A stretch of 64,000 bases of DNA from CAZPDM01 sp964585305 (lineage in GTDB: Bacteria; Planctomycetota; Uabimicrobiia; Uabimicrobiales; JABWCH01): contig CAZPDM010000005.1 of assembly GCA_964585305.1 (NCBI GenBank), forward strand, positions 1 through 64,000, written 5' to 3'. Below, one piece after another: positions 1 to 8,595 of this stretch. Position 1 is the first letter of the stretch. Each line of letters opens with the position of its first letter. Both the position numbers and the translations under genes were made by a program. Below the pieces are notes generated by a model. That model saw nothing but the letters and a program-made list of their open reading frames with translations. It ran no database searches and was not told the origin of the DNA.

Positions 1-87
1 AATTTAAAGAGGTTATTATCTTTTTTTTTAAAAAAATTCTAGTAAAAATAAAAATTTGGCAAGTTTGCTAAATTTTTGGCGAAAATA

Positions 88-117
88 TAAAAAGCCGTAC
101 AATGACGGCTTTTTTTA
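88..117 (-). terminator. Intrinsic terminator, probably bidirectional
   Basis: A 6-bp G+C-rich stem (AGCCGT with ACGGCT) has a 6-nt loop and is flanked by an A run on the left and a T run on the right, so it would work on both strands. It lies about 30 bases past the stop codon of the minus-strand pseudokinase-SUMF1 gene and most likely ends that transcript. The bases before it (1-87) are AT-rich and hold no gene I can support. Confidence 0.75.
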
Positions 118-145
118 AATATGCTATAAATCTAATTTAATTTCG

Positions 146-2512
146 TTAGGTAGTTGATAAAACCTTGGCACAACGGAATCCTAAATAAGCAGCTTGGGTT
201 GTTTGCAGCCAGCAACCGCGACTTGTAGCTTTAATATGATTCGCAGAACTATTCCAAGCTCCTCCTCGTGCAACATGAGCTTCATTATTAAGAATACATA
301 CTGGATTTTCTCGCATACTTTGAATATAAAAATTCCTATCATAATTATCTAAACACCATTCCCAAACATTTCCAGCAAGATTAAAACATCGATATGGAGA
401 TATTCCCAAACTATGACTAAAAACAGGAGATGCAGCAACTATGTTATAGTTAAAATTTGCATGTTCAGATGTCGGAGACTGATCCCCCCAAGGGTATTTG
501 CGTCCATCACTTCCTCGTGCAGCTTTTTCCCATTGGGCTTCGCTTGGTAAAACTTTTCCCGCCCAAACTGAGTATGAATATGCATCCCACCAATCTACAA
601 AAATTACAGGGCAATCTATACTGCCACTATATTGCTGATATTGCTCCGTACCCCAATATTTGGGTGTATGATTTTTTTGTGGAGGTTCTTGAGGATGACA
701 TCGTGAATGATCATTTGTCGCACGAATATATTCTAAAAATTGATTATATTGAGAATTTGTAACAGGATATTTATCTATCAAATAATGATTAAGAAACACT
801 TCATGTACCGGACCTTCTTCATTATGCTCAGAAGAACCCATTATAAAATATCCACAAGGAATCAACACCATTTCGCTATCATCATATTGGCAATATACAT
901 TACTTTCATGCAAAATAAATTTTTCTGGTAAAATGATTGTATCACTTGCACTAAGCTTTATTTTTCGATTTGTAGGAATAATTTTAGACTCTAATTTCGT
1001 AGAAGCATATAAAATAACTGTATCATTTTTACTTCGATTTATTACTTCGGAAGATTTGGGAAATGCTTCTAAAAATTCCTTTGCATTAGAATATCTTTGA
1101 TTAGGCTCTGAATTTGTTGCTTTTGCAAGAATAGGGATCAATACATCTGAAATTTTTTTATCACTAGCATATCCTACTGTTTTTCCTGTCCAAAGAAAGC
1201 AAAACAATATCCCAAGGGAATATACATCGCTTGCCATAGTTGGAAGTGCGTCTGGAATTAACAATTCTGGAGCAACAAAGGCAATTTGACGCAATTCGCT
1301 CTTCTCTATTGGAATAGGCCATTGATCTTCCCAAGGACATACACCAAAATCAGTAATTTTAATATTCGGCGGCTGAATATAAATAGTTGAAGGAATCAAA
1401 TTCCCATGAATAATGCCACGTTCATGAGAATAGGCCATAGCTTTAAGCAAATTAGACATTACTGAAATTGCTAAATCTGGAGTAAGAGTACCAGCAGAGC
1501 TAATAAATTCTTGTAAAGCCAGCCAATTGGTAGTTTCCTGAATGATAAACGGCCGTTGCGCCATCAATTGGCCAACTTCATAAACTGCTAAAATTCCATC
1601 ATGTTTAAGAGCTACAGATTTTTCTATAAGATTACAAATATTTGGAGATGGGCCTGTAAGAATTTTTATAGTAACTGGACGATTTTGGATTGTATCTTGT
1701 CCTTGAAAAATAGTTTGAATGCGGTTTTTATCGATAGCTCTTAATATCTGATAACGATCATGCGGGACTAATGATAATTCCGGAGCATTTTGAATGGCTG
1801 TCAAATATCCTTGTACTGCAACTTCAAATTCTCTAGCAGTTAAAGCTAAAATAAAATAATTATAATAAATGAGAGATCCGGTAATTCCTGCTTCAATTGC
1901 AGTTACAAGATATTGTGAAGCTGTCTCAAATTTACGAATGCTGTATAAGTGATGGCATAAAGCTAGAACTACTTGTTGTCTTTCGCTGCTAGGAAGCTGA
2001 TTTAAATTCCATCCCGTAAGCAAATCTTCAATTTGCTGAACTAATGAAATTTCTGCATTTGATATGACAGCAGTTATATTCTCTTCACATAATGGAGTAT
2101 TTAAATCTATATTTCTTGTTTTCAAAGTCTCATTCAAATGATAGAGCAATAAATCAAGTTGCCCAATTTTTCCCGGAACTTCGTAACCAAGCTCTAATAA
2201 AATTTTAACAATTTTTTGCCGAATAGCACTTAATTGGTAGGAAAAATCTATATTTTGATGCTCAAGGCTGATAAGACATTCTTCCAATTGAGCAATATCT
2301 GAAGAAAGAGTTTGAATTTGTTGTAATAAATATTCTTCTTGAAGAATTGTTTGAATAATTTGCTCAAGAAGAGATTCTGCATTACGATCGGCCATTTCTA
2401 AATTTGCAACAGACCAATCAAAACCAAGATAATGCCCAAGAACTTTTAATAAAGTAGTAATTGTTTGGACATCATATCCACTATTTTGGATAATGCTAAT
2501 AATTCTAGACAT
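146..2512 (-). CDS. Pseudokinase fused to SUMF1/FGE-like domain
   Basis: The 788-residue protein has a helical, coiled-coil-rich N-terminus (about 1-125), TPR-like helices (about 150-245), a protein-kinase-like domain (about 250-500) and a C-terminal formylglycine-generating-enzyme/SUMF1 domain (about 550-785; MVLIPCGYFIMGS, GNVWEWCLD and LGFRCAK are typical). The kinase part keeps the lysine strand (VTIKIL) and ITDFGV, but the catalytic loop reads HGNLIPSTIYI near residue 369 instead of HRDxKPxN, so the catalytic Asp is gone: a probable pseudokinase. By my alignment the SUMF1 part keeps only one of the two copper-binding cysteines of true FGE (SRGC present, the earlier one replaced by Ala), so it may act as a binding fold. 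The start has an AGGAGG site overlapping the stop of the upstream zinc-ribbon gene, indicating translational coupling. No signal peptide or membrane helix is seen, so it is probably cytoplasmic. Confidence 0.9.
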   Translation of the reverse strand: MSRIISIIQNSGYDVQTITTLLKVLGHYLGFDWSVANLEMADRNAESLLEQIIQTILQEEYLLQQIQTLSSDIAQLEECLISLEHQNIDFSYQLSAIRQKIVKILLELGYEVPGKIGQLDLLLYHLNETLKTRNIDLNTPLCEENITAVISNAEISLVQQIEDLLTGWNLNQLPSSERQQVVLALCHHLYSIRKFETASQYLVTAIEAGITGSLIYYNYFILALTAREFEVAVQGYLTAIQNAPELSLVPHDRYQILRAIDKNRIQTIFQGQDTIQNRPVTIKILTGPSPNICNLIEKSVALKHDGILAVYEVGQLMAQRPFIIQETTNWLALQEFISSAGTLTPDLAISVMSNLLKAMAYSHERGIIHGNLIPSTIYIQPPNIKITDFGVCPWEDQWPIPIEKSELRQIAFVAPELLIPDALPTMASDVYSLGILFCFLWTGKTVGYASDKKISDVLIPILAKATNSEPNQRYSNAKEFLEAFPKSSEVINRSKNDTVILYASTKLESKIIPTNRKIKLSASDTIILPEKFILHESNVYCQYDDSEMVLIPCGYFIMGSSEHNEEGPVHEVFLNHYLIDKYPVTNSQYNQFLEYIRATNDHSRCHPQEPPQKNHTPKYWGTEQYQQYSGSIDCPVIFVDWWDAYSYSVWAGKVLPSEAQWEKAARGSDGRKYPWGDQSPTSEHANFNYNIVAASPVFSHSLGISPYRCFNLAGNVWEWCLDNYDRNFYIQSMRENPVCILNNEAHVARGGAWNSSANHIKATSRGCWLQTTQAAYLGFRCAKVLSTT

Positions 2513-2520
2513 ACTACCTC

Positions 2521-2667
2521 CTAAGATTTGGGAGGTTGTGAATTACTTTGGGCTGGAATAGGGATAGATATAATAGCATGACATTCTAAACATTGTAATT
2601 TTTTACCAATATATTTATTTGGAACAGAGATATATTTCCCACAATTACATTTAAAAATTACTGGCAT
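2521..2667 (-). CDS. Tiny zinc-ribbon protein (48 aa)
   Basis: This short gene encodes 48 residues beginning MPVIFKCNCGKYISVPN. It has two cysteine pairs, CNC at 7-9 and CLEC at 26-29, spaced as in a zinc ribbon, with the pattern CxCGK...P.K..GKKLQCxxC...I.IP. A paralogue with the same pattern lies at 51270-51437. An AGGAG site sits about 9 bases before the ATG. The stop codon overlaps the strong ribosome site of the pseudokinase-SUMF1 gene, 8 bases from its start, so the two form a two-gene operon. Small zinc ribbons of this kind are familiar to me from planctomycete genomes, often also as N-terminal tags of larger proteins. Function unknown; a nucleic-acid or protein-binding role is a guess. 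Confidence 0.75.
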   Translation of the reverse strand: MPVIFKCNCGKYISVPNKYIGKKLQCLECHAIISIPIPAQSNSQPPKS

Positions 2668-2713
2668 AGACTTCTCCTTCTAAAATTTAGTTAAATAAAT
2701 GATTATTATTTAG

Positions 2714-2742
2714 ATTTTACGTATAAGCATCAGAAAAAGCAA
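2714..2742 (-). promoter_or_regulatory. Sigma70-type promoter, zinc-ribbon/pseudokinase operon
   Basis: Reading the minus strand, TTGCTT is followed after exactly 17 bases by TAAAAT. The -10 box lies 47 bases before the ATG of the zinc-ribbon gene. The same TTGC-type -35 recurs before other genes in the window. Confidence 0.5.
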
Positions 2743-2770
2743 TAGATAGTTAAAATTTAATAAAATTATC

Positions 2771-2799
2771 TTGAATATCCAAGCAAATTTTTTTATACT
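2771..2799 (+). promoter_or_regulatory. Sigma70-type promoter of the lectin gene
   Basis: TTGAAT, 17 bases, then TATACT. It lies 47 bases before the lectin start codon, which itself has an AAGGAG site at good spacing. Confidence 0.5.
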
Positions 2800-2845
2800 T
2801 AACAAAGGAAAGTACTAGACAATTTCAAATTTATAAGGAGTTTTT

Positions 2846-3406
2846 ATGACAAAAATATTTTTTCTTACACTTATATTATGTCTTCCATTTGTTTATAGTG
2901 CGCCAGTATTCTTTAACCAGGGTGTTGGAGCTAACTTTCATGGATATGAACTTATTTCAGGAAGCACCTGGACATGGACACAAGCCAGAGATGCTGCCGC
3001 TGCAAGAACAATTGTTGTAGATGGAGTAACATATACTGGCCATCTAGTTACTATTACTTCTGCAGCAGAAAATGAATTCATTCGTACAAATTTTAGTTGT
3101 ACAATGAATCCCTGGATTGGTGCATACCAATATGATAAGGCAGTAGAACCAGCAGGCCATTGGCGTTGGGTAACAGATGAAGTTTGGAGTTATACAAATT
3201 GGAATAGTGGAGAGCCTAATAATTCAGGTGGGGCTGAAGAATATGCCCAATTTTATAATACTGGATTTTGGAACGATCTGGCGAATAATGGACTTAGTGG
3301 ATATATAGTAGAATATGATGTTGTTGCTCCCGAGCCAAATACATTAGGTTTATTATTAGTAGTATTTACAGGAATTTGGCTGCGACTGAAAACAAAAAAA
3401 AACTAG
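2846..3406 (+). CDS. Secreted C-type lectin with PEP-CTERM tail
   Basis: This 186-residue precursor has a clear signal peptide (hydrophobic 4-18, cleavage near VYSA). A C-type-lectin-like fold follows, with the classic end of the family: WIGAYQYD, then WSYTNWNSGEPNN and a Gly/Asn-rich stretch with WNDLANN. The C-terminus reads APEPNTLGLLLVVF, a hydrophobic helix, then RLKTKKN: a PEP motif, transmembrane segment and basic tail, which is the PEP-CTERM sorting signal cleaved by exosortase. The EPN and WND elements usually hold calcium and sugar in C-type lectins, so extracellular carbohydrate binding is plausible. No exosortase gene is in this window. The gene stands alone between its own promoter and terminator. 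Confidence 0.85.
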   Translation: MTKIFFLTLILCLPFVYSAPVFFNQGVGANFHGYELISGSTWTWTQARDAAAARTIVVDGVTYTGHLVTITSAAENEFIRTNFSCTMNPWIGAYQYDKAVEPAGHWRWVTDEVWSYTNWNSGEPNNSGGAEEYAQFYNTGFWNDLANNGLSGYIVEYDVVAPEPNTLGLLLVVFTGIWLRLKTKKN

Positions 3407-3441
3407 AATATATAAATTAACTAGTTTAACATTAAAATTTT

Positions 3442-3471
3442 CCCGGCCAAGAGAATTTGCCGGGTTTTTTT
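3442..3471 (+). terminator. Intrinsic terminator after lectin gene
   Basis: A 6-bp all-G/C stem (CCCGGC with GCCGGG), 11-nt loop and a run of seven T. It separates the lectin gene from the kinase array. The first kinase starts only 38 bases after the T run, leaving little room for a separate promoter. Confidence 0.8.
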
Positions 3472-3508
3472 GTTAAAAAAAGCATTTTAAAAATTTTAAG
3501 GGAAAAAT

Positions 3509-6500
3509 ATGGCCTATCAAATTGTAAAAATATTAGGCGAAGGCGGGATGGGAAAAGTCTATCAAGCAACAGATCCAGCACTCAATCGTACTGTTGCAAT
3601 AAAAGCATTTCATGATAATATCATTCCGAATGCTAAAGCTGTCAAGCGTTTTATGAGAGAAAGCCAAATTTCAGCAAGTTTGGATCATCCCAATATTGTT
3701 AAAGTATACCAATTTGTAGTTGAAAATAATCGTCCACTTTTAATCATGGAATACGTAGAAGGGATGCCCTTTTTTCAATATATTGAAAATCAAAAACTTA
3801 ATTTAGAACAAAGCCTTGAAATCTTTGAAAAAATTGTTGAAGCTGTACATTATGCTCATCGAAAGCAAATTATTCATCGAGATATAAAACCATCAAATAT
3901 TATGGTACGTACAAATGGAGAACCAATACTGATGGATTTTGGAATCGCTAAAGCTGCACAAATTGAAGATTTAACTCGAACAGGTGAAATCATGGGAACG
4001 GTGCAGTATATGGCTCCCGAGCAGGCTTCAGGGCTTCGGCATGAGATGGATCATCGGGTAGATATTTATAGCTTAGGAGCAGTATTATATGAAATACTTA
4101 CAGAAAAAACTGCTATCTCTTCTACAACTTTAACTGAAATGCTATTTGAAATAGGGGCAAAAGAAATTATTTTGCCACGGCAACACAATTCTAATATTTC
4201 AGAAGATATAGAACAAATTTGTATGAAAGCTCTTTGTAAAAATAAAGAACATCGTTACGAAACAGCTAAAGCTTTTGCTGAAGACATAAGAAATTATCGA
4301 CAAGGAAAAAAAATTAAAGCATCTGGATTTATTCAAAAACAACAATGGAGAAAACGGTTCTCTATCCTAGGAATTATTTTTACAATTTTATTAGTAGGAA
4401 TCGGAATTTTGTGGAGTTATCAAAATCTTAATAATTCTCAAGCTGCACCTCAAACAAGTACTGCAAAAAAAATTGAGGAAGCATTAAATAATTCTCAAAA
4501 ATTTTATGAACAAAAAGAATTTGCTCAAGGATATTTTTATTTAGAAGACTTTGCCAATGCAATTAGCAATGATAAAAATCATTACGATACTGAGAGAGAA
4601 AAATTAGAACCTCATCTAAAAAAATTTTTAACCGAGACATACACATTGGTACAAATTTATACATTAGCAAACTCTAACGAACAATTAGAATATCAAGCTA
4701 AACTTGAAGACATAGGAAAAAAATTTGGTTTAGAAGAATATATAAAAAATAATTTTTGGATAGGTTCTGAGGAAAATTTAAAACAAAAATTAACAAACTT
4801 TGCAACAAAATTTGCAGAGACGAAACAATGGCCTAAGATATGCTTTTATGAAGCCAAAAATGATTATGGATTTATGAGATATACTTTAGCTACACAAAAA
4901 TTTCAAGATCTAGAATCATATTATTCTACATATCAAGGAGAATATCCTCTTCAAAAAATATTATGGGAATACTCAAAACTTTTGTTAACTTATAATCTTG
5001 GTTTATGCTACTTTCAACAAAAAAAATTCTCAGAAGCCGAAGAAAAATTTTCTAAAATCGAAAAAGAATGGAATAATAATATTTTCTTAGTTTTCATACA
5101 AAAACAAAAAGAAATTTTACAAAAAGAAAAGAAAATAGAACAAAATCTATCTATGGATAGATTCTATGCAAATACTTTAGTATATTTAGGAACAAGCAAA
5201 CTAGCTAATAATCTTTATTCTGAAGATTTTACTAAAAATACAACAACTGGAGAAAGCCAACAAAAATTAGTAGAGTCAATTGAAAGTATTCTAAATACTT
5301 TGCAACAAGAAAAATATATAAATGCAATTTCTCAATATTCTGAAGAATGGGCATTATTACAAGAAATGAAAGCTAGAATGTCTATATGGAAAGCACCTCA
5401 AACAATTGAAAAAATAAATAATGCAATATCTATTATTAATGGTTGCTTAGAAAAAAATCCCATGAGATTTTCTTGCTATTTAATTCGTGGTAGTGCTTAT
5501 TTAGAGCTAAAACAATACGAAAGGGCTTTAGACGATTTTGAATATGCACATCAACTAAATCCTGTACAAATAGAATCTACATCAAAATTATTACTTATTC
5601 TTCCATATTATCAAGCACCTAAATATGATGATATAGAAAATATTATTGGAGTTTTAAGCCGTTGGTGGCTAAGAATGAATATGAATGTTGTAGATATTTG
5701 GGAAGAAGATATTAGCAAAATACGTTCATATTACAGAACAAAATGGCAAGAACAAGAAACAATAGCTACATCTGCAAAAGATGCTGAAAAATTTTATCAA
5801 TACTTATTTGCTTCAGAGTCTTTAGCAAATTTAGCACAAAACTCTTTTCTAGCAATGCAACCCTATTCAGATACATTAAATTTTTTAGATAATAAAAAGA
5901 AAGAATTAGAAGAATCTCTTAATAACACTAAAGATGAACAATCGAATAAAAAAATCCAAAAACAAATCAATACGATTCTTCGCTTAAAAGAAGATATTGA
6001 ACAAAAGAAATTGGAAAAAACTAATAGCCAAACACTATATTTATTGAGCAGTATTACTTATCAAAAAAGACCTTCAAATGAAATTTTAGAGGTATTTAGT
6101 CAAGTAGAACGACTACGTGTTCTTCATAATCTTATTTTTAGCTTAGAATGTAAAACAAGAGAAGAATGTATCAAATTTTACCTAGCCGCAAGAATCCTAG
6201 CTCAATTACAAATACCAATACCTCAAGAAATCAATCATAAAAAACCTACCAAAAAATATTATCGAATGCTTTTAGTAGATTTAATCCAAAATGAATTAAA
6301 ATATCAGGAAACAAAAAAAATCATTATACTTCGTGTGCTACAAGAGATTGGCTATTTCGATGTAGGAAATCAAGATTTTATCTGTAAATTTGTTCAGAAA
6401 AAAAATGATGTATTTATAGAAATATTATCTCTTCCTCTTTTAACAGCCTGTCTGAATAGCAATAAAAATATTTTCTTATTTTTTCAACAATCTGATCCTT

Positions 6501-8545
6501 TAACACAATTATATATTGTTCATTCTCGCCCTTCATTTGTTAATGATTATATTTCAGTAGAGAATAGAAAAGAATTTTGGGATATCGCAGCTCAAACTTG
6601 GAAAAAAAGTTTCACATCTTCTGACGATCGGCAAAAAATGCTTGCGATTTTAACAACTAAACATGAAGAAATAAGAAAACGTTATTCTCAAGAAATTTTA
6701 GAACACTTAGATTCTTTTTTCTTTAATAAAAATTATATCTTACAGAAATCTGTTATTGCTTTATGTACAGAAACTCCAGATGTAAGAAATATAGCATTAG
6801 AAAATGTCAAAAATAACTTACATAAACTTTTAGAAGATACTGGAGAAAATTTAGAAATTAAAATGATGGCAACAATTTGCTTACTGCAAATGGCAGACGA
6901 AAAATTGCTCAAAAAACTAGAAACGACCAAAACAAGCCTTTTTGAAAAGATTGCATTTCTTTATGTTTTACCACGTATGGAAAGCAAAAATTTTGCCAAT
7001 TTAGTCATGATGAGCAAAAGCCTATGTGAAAATGCACTACACGAAGAAAATTCCGAAGGAAAAGGATTGATATTAGGGATATTCAGCCATTTCTTTTATA
7101 CTATTGTCAGTCGTATTCCTAATGCCATGCAAGCTAATGCATTCAAAATGTTTATTGAAACTTCAATCATTACCTGTCTTAATAGCAATGATATTGATTT
7201 AATTTTCTGGGGTCTTATGTCCACAACAAAAATTGATAATCTTTCAAAAAAAGTATGGGGAATAATTCTAGAAAAATTATCACTGAAAAACGATATGTAT
7301 TATGGATATTTAGGAGCACTAATAAATATTGCGGCAAGAGATCCTAAAAATACTGAACTTAATGATATAAGAATTAAATACCAAAATATAGTAGATGATT
7401 TAATTAAAAATCCACAAAATCATCAACAAGAACTATTAAAATTTTCCTGGTTTTATAAACAATTGCTAAGAAATAACAAAATTGAAATGCCTATAAACTA
7501 TGAGATGTTAAACAAAGATAGCGATATTGCTTTAGAAAAAAATGTTCGTAATATATTAGAATCTACTATTTTTAACCCAGCTATGCTAAAACAAGCAGAA
7601 GAAGCACTACAAACTATCATCAAAATTGGTAATACAGTTAAAAGCATAGAAAACAATTCTTATGAACGGTATTATTTTTTAAGATATTTAAAGAATTCTG
7701 CATGCATTCAACAATTCAAAGGAAACTATCAAGAAGCTCTTAATATCTTAGAAAAAACAATTTATAAAGAACAAGAACTTTATATGATTGATGCCGAAAT
7801 TGCTCACTATTGGTTAAGAATTAAATTATCAAGCCCAGAATTAGCCAATTATCCAGATATAGAGAACGAGCCTAGCATAAGAAAATTTTGGGGCGAAAAT
7901 TGGCAAAATAAAGAAATTCAAAATTGCCGACATGAAAGTTTATACTTATGTATGAAAGCCTTATTGCAACGTAAAAAAAAGAATTTTGAATCTGCTTTGG
8001 ATACCCTATATGAAGCCTATATTCTTTGTCCAGAAGATCCCCAAATACCATCTGATATGATGGAAATATTTCTTAAAGAAAGAAAAGATGTTGTAAATCA
8101 TCGCGATTTAAACAACGCTAATAATTTAATATATACGATATTCCAACATATCAGCTATAAAGAAGATTTACGTTGGTATCATGCAAAAATATATTGCCTT
8201 CAAAAAAATTATCAAGAAGCTTTTAAAATTTTTGCAGAACGAATTTTAGATAGAGACAATAGCTATAAAATTACTCCAAATGATATTGAATTTCTACAAT
8301 TTCCTAAAGAAAGCTTAATTGGTCTATATTTTTTAATTGCACATAAAAATTTGGAAAGAAGAAATTATTATAATGCTGGATATTGGCTAGAAAAAGCATT
8401 CCAAGAAGGATTGATTATTGAAGAAAATAATCCTTCATTTTATCAAGAGTCTAAAAATATAGAAAAAAATAAGTCAAAAATTATTGAACAATATCCTAAA
8501 TTTAAAAAAATTTGGACAGAAATGTATAAATCCAAAAAGAAATAA
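3509..8545 (+). CDS. Giant receptor-like Ser/Thr kinase, paralogue A
   Basis: The 1678-residue protein opens with a PknB-type kinase domain (about 3-265): GEGGMG loop at 10-15, lysine K32 in VAIKAF, HRDIKPSN with catalytic D125, DFG at 143-145 and an APEQASG activation segment. All catalytic residues are present. A single membrane helix follows at about 283-305, so the remaining 1,370 residues should lie outside the cytoplasm. They contain a TPR-like pair near CYLIRGSAYLELKQYERAL, a block RWWLRMNMNVVDIWEEDI shared by all four paralogues, a long helical middle part resembling HEAT repeats, and a C-terminal TPR around YEAYILCPEDP. It is the first of four tandem copies. The ribosome site is weak (AAGGG about 9 bases upstream). 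Ligand and targets are unknown. Confidence 0.9.
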   Translation: MAYQIVKILGEGGMGKVYQATDPALNRTVAIKAFHDNIIPNAKAVKRFMRESQISASLDHPNIVKVYQFVVENNRPLLIMEYVEGMPFFQYIENQKLNLEQSLEIFEKIVEAVHYAHRKQIIHRDIKPSNIMVRTNGEPILMDFGIAKAAQIEDLTRTGEIMGTVQYMAPEQASGLRHEMDHRVDIYSLGAVLYEILTEKTAISSTTLTEMLFEIGAKEIILPRQHNSNISEDIEQICMKALCKNKEHRYETAKAFAEDIRNYRQGKKIKASGFIQKQQWRKRFSILGIIFTILLVGIGILWSYQNLNNSQAAPQTSTAKKIEEALNNSQKFYEQKEFAQGYFYLEDFANAISNDKNHYDTEREKLEPHLKKFLTETYTLVQIYTLANSNEQLEYQAKLEDIGKKFGLEEYIKNNFWIGSEENLKQKLTNFATKFAETKQWPKICFYEAKNDYGFMRYTLATQKFQDLESYYSTYQGEYPLQKILWEYSKLLLTYNLGLCYFQQKKFSEAEEKFSKIEKEWNNNIFLVFIQKQKEILQKEKKIEQNLSMDRFYANTLVYLGTSKLANNLYSEDFTKNTTTGESQQKLVESIESILNTLQQEKYINAISQYSEEWALLQEMKARMSIWKAPQTIEKINNAISIINGCLEKNPMRFSCYLIRGSAYLELKQYERALDDFEYAHQLNPVQIESTSKLLLILPYYQAPKYDDIENIIGVLSRWWLRMNMNVVDIWEEDISKIRSYYRTKWQEQETIATSAKDAEKFYQYLFASESLANLAQNSFLAMQPYSDTLNFLDNKKKELEESLNNTKDEQSNKKIQKQINTILRLKEDIEQKKLEKTNSQTLYLLSSITYQKRPSNEILEVFSQVERLRVLHNLIFSLECKTREECIKFYLAARILAQLQIPIPQEINHKKPTKKYYRMLLVDLIQNELKYQETKKIIILRVLQEIGYFDVGNQDFICKFVQKKNDVFIEILSLPLLTACLNSNKNIFLFFQQSDPLTQLYIVHSRPSFVNDYISVENRKEFWDIAAQTWKKSFTSSDDRQKMLAILTTKHEEIRKRYSQEILEHLDSFFFNKNYILQKSVIALCTETPDVRNIALENVKNNLHKLLEDTGENLEIKMMATICLLQMADEKLLKKLETTKTSLFEKIAFLYVLPRMESKNFANLVMMSKSLCENALHEENSEGKGLILGIFSHFFYTIVSRIPNAMQANAFKMFIETSIITCLNSNDIDLIFWGLMSTTKIDNLSKKVWGIILEKLSLKNDMYYGYLGALINIAARDPKNTELNDIRIKYQNIVDDLIKNPQNHQQELLKFSWFYKQLLRNNKIEMPINYEMLNKDSDIALEKNVRNILESTIFNPAMLKQAEEALQTIIKIGNTVKSIENNSYERYYFLRYLKNSACIQQFKGNYQEALNILEKTIYKEQELYMIDAEIAHYWLRIKLSSPELANYPDIENEPSIRKFWGENWQNKEIQNCRHESLYLCMKALLQRKKKNFESALDTLYEAYILCPEDPQIPSDMMEIFLKERKDVVNHRDLNNANNLIYTIFQHISYKEDLRWYHAKIYCLQKNYQEAFKIFAERILDRDNSYKITPNDIEFLQFPKESLIGLYFLIAHKNLERRNYYNAGYWLEKAFQEGLIIEENNPSFYQESKNIEKNKSKIIEQYPKFKKIWTEMYKSKKK

Positions 8546-8551
8546 AAAATA

Positions 8552-8576
8552 ATGGGTACGAGGTTTTCGTACCCAT
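8552..8576 (+). other. Intercistronic hairpin before kinase B
   Basis: Perfect 10-bp stem (ATGGGTACGA with TCGTACCCAT), 5-nt loop, no T run behind it. It begins 7 bases after the stop of kinase A and ends 19 bases before the chosen ATG of kinase B. It could be an RNA processing or stability element. Confidence 0.65.
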
Positions 8577-8595
8577 GAAAGGATTAGTATCAATC

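Noticed and set aside
457..931. Plus-strand open frames within the pseudokinase-SUMF1 gene
   Set aside because: Shadows of the coding strand with no family likeness; the opposite frame has clear domains.
8575..8595. Upstream ATG for kinase B
   Set aside because: It lies inside a hairpin stem and the added residues are not shared by the paralogues.
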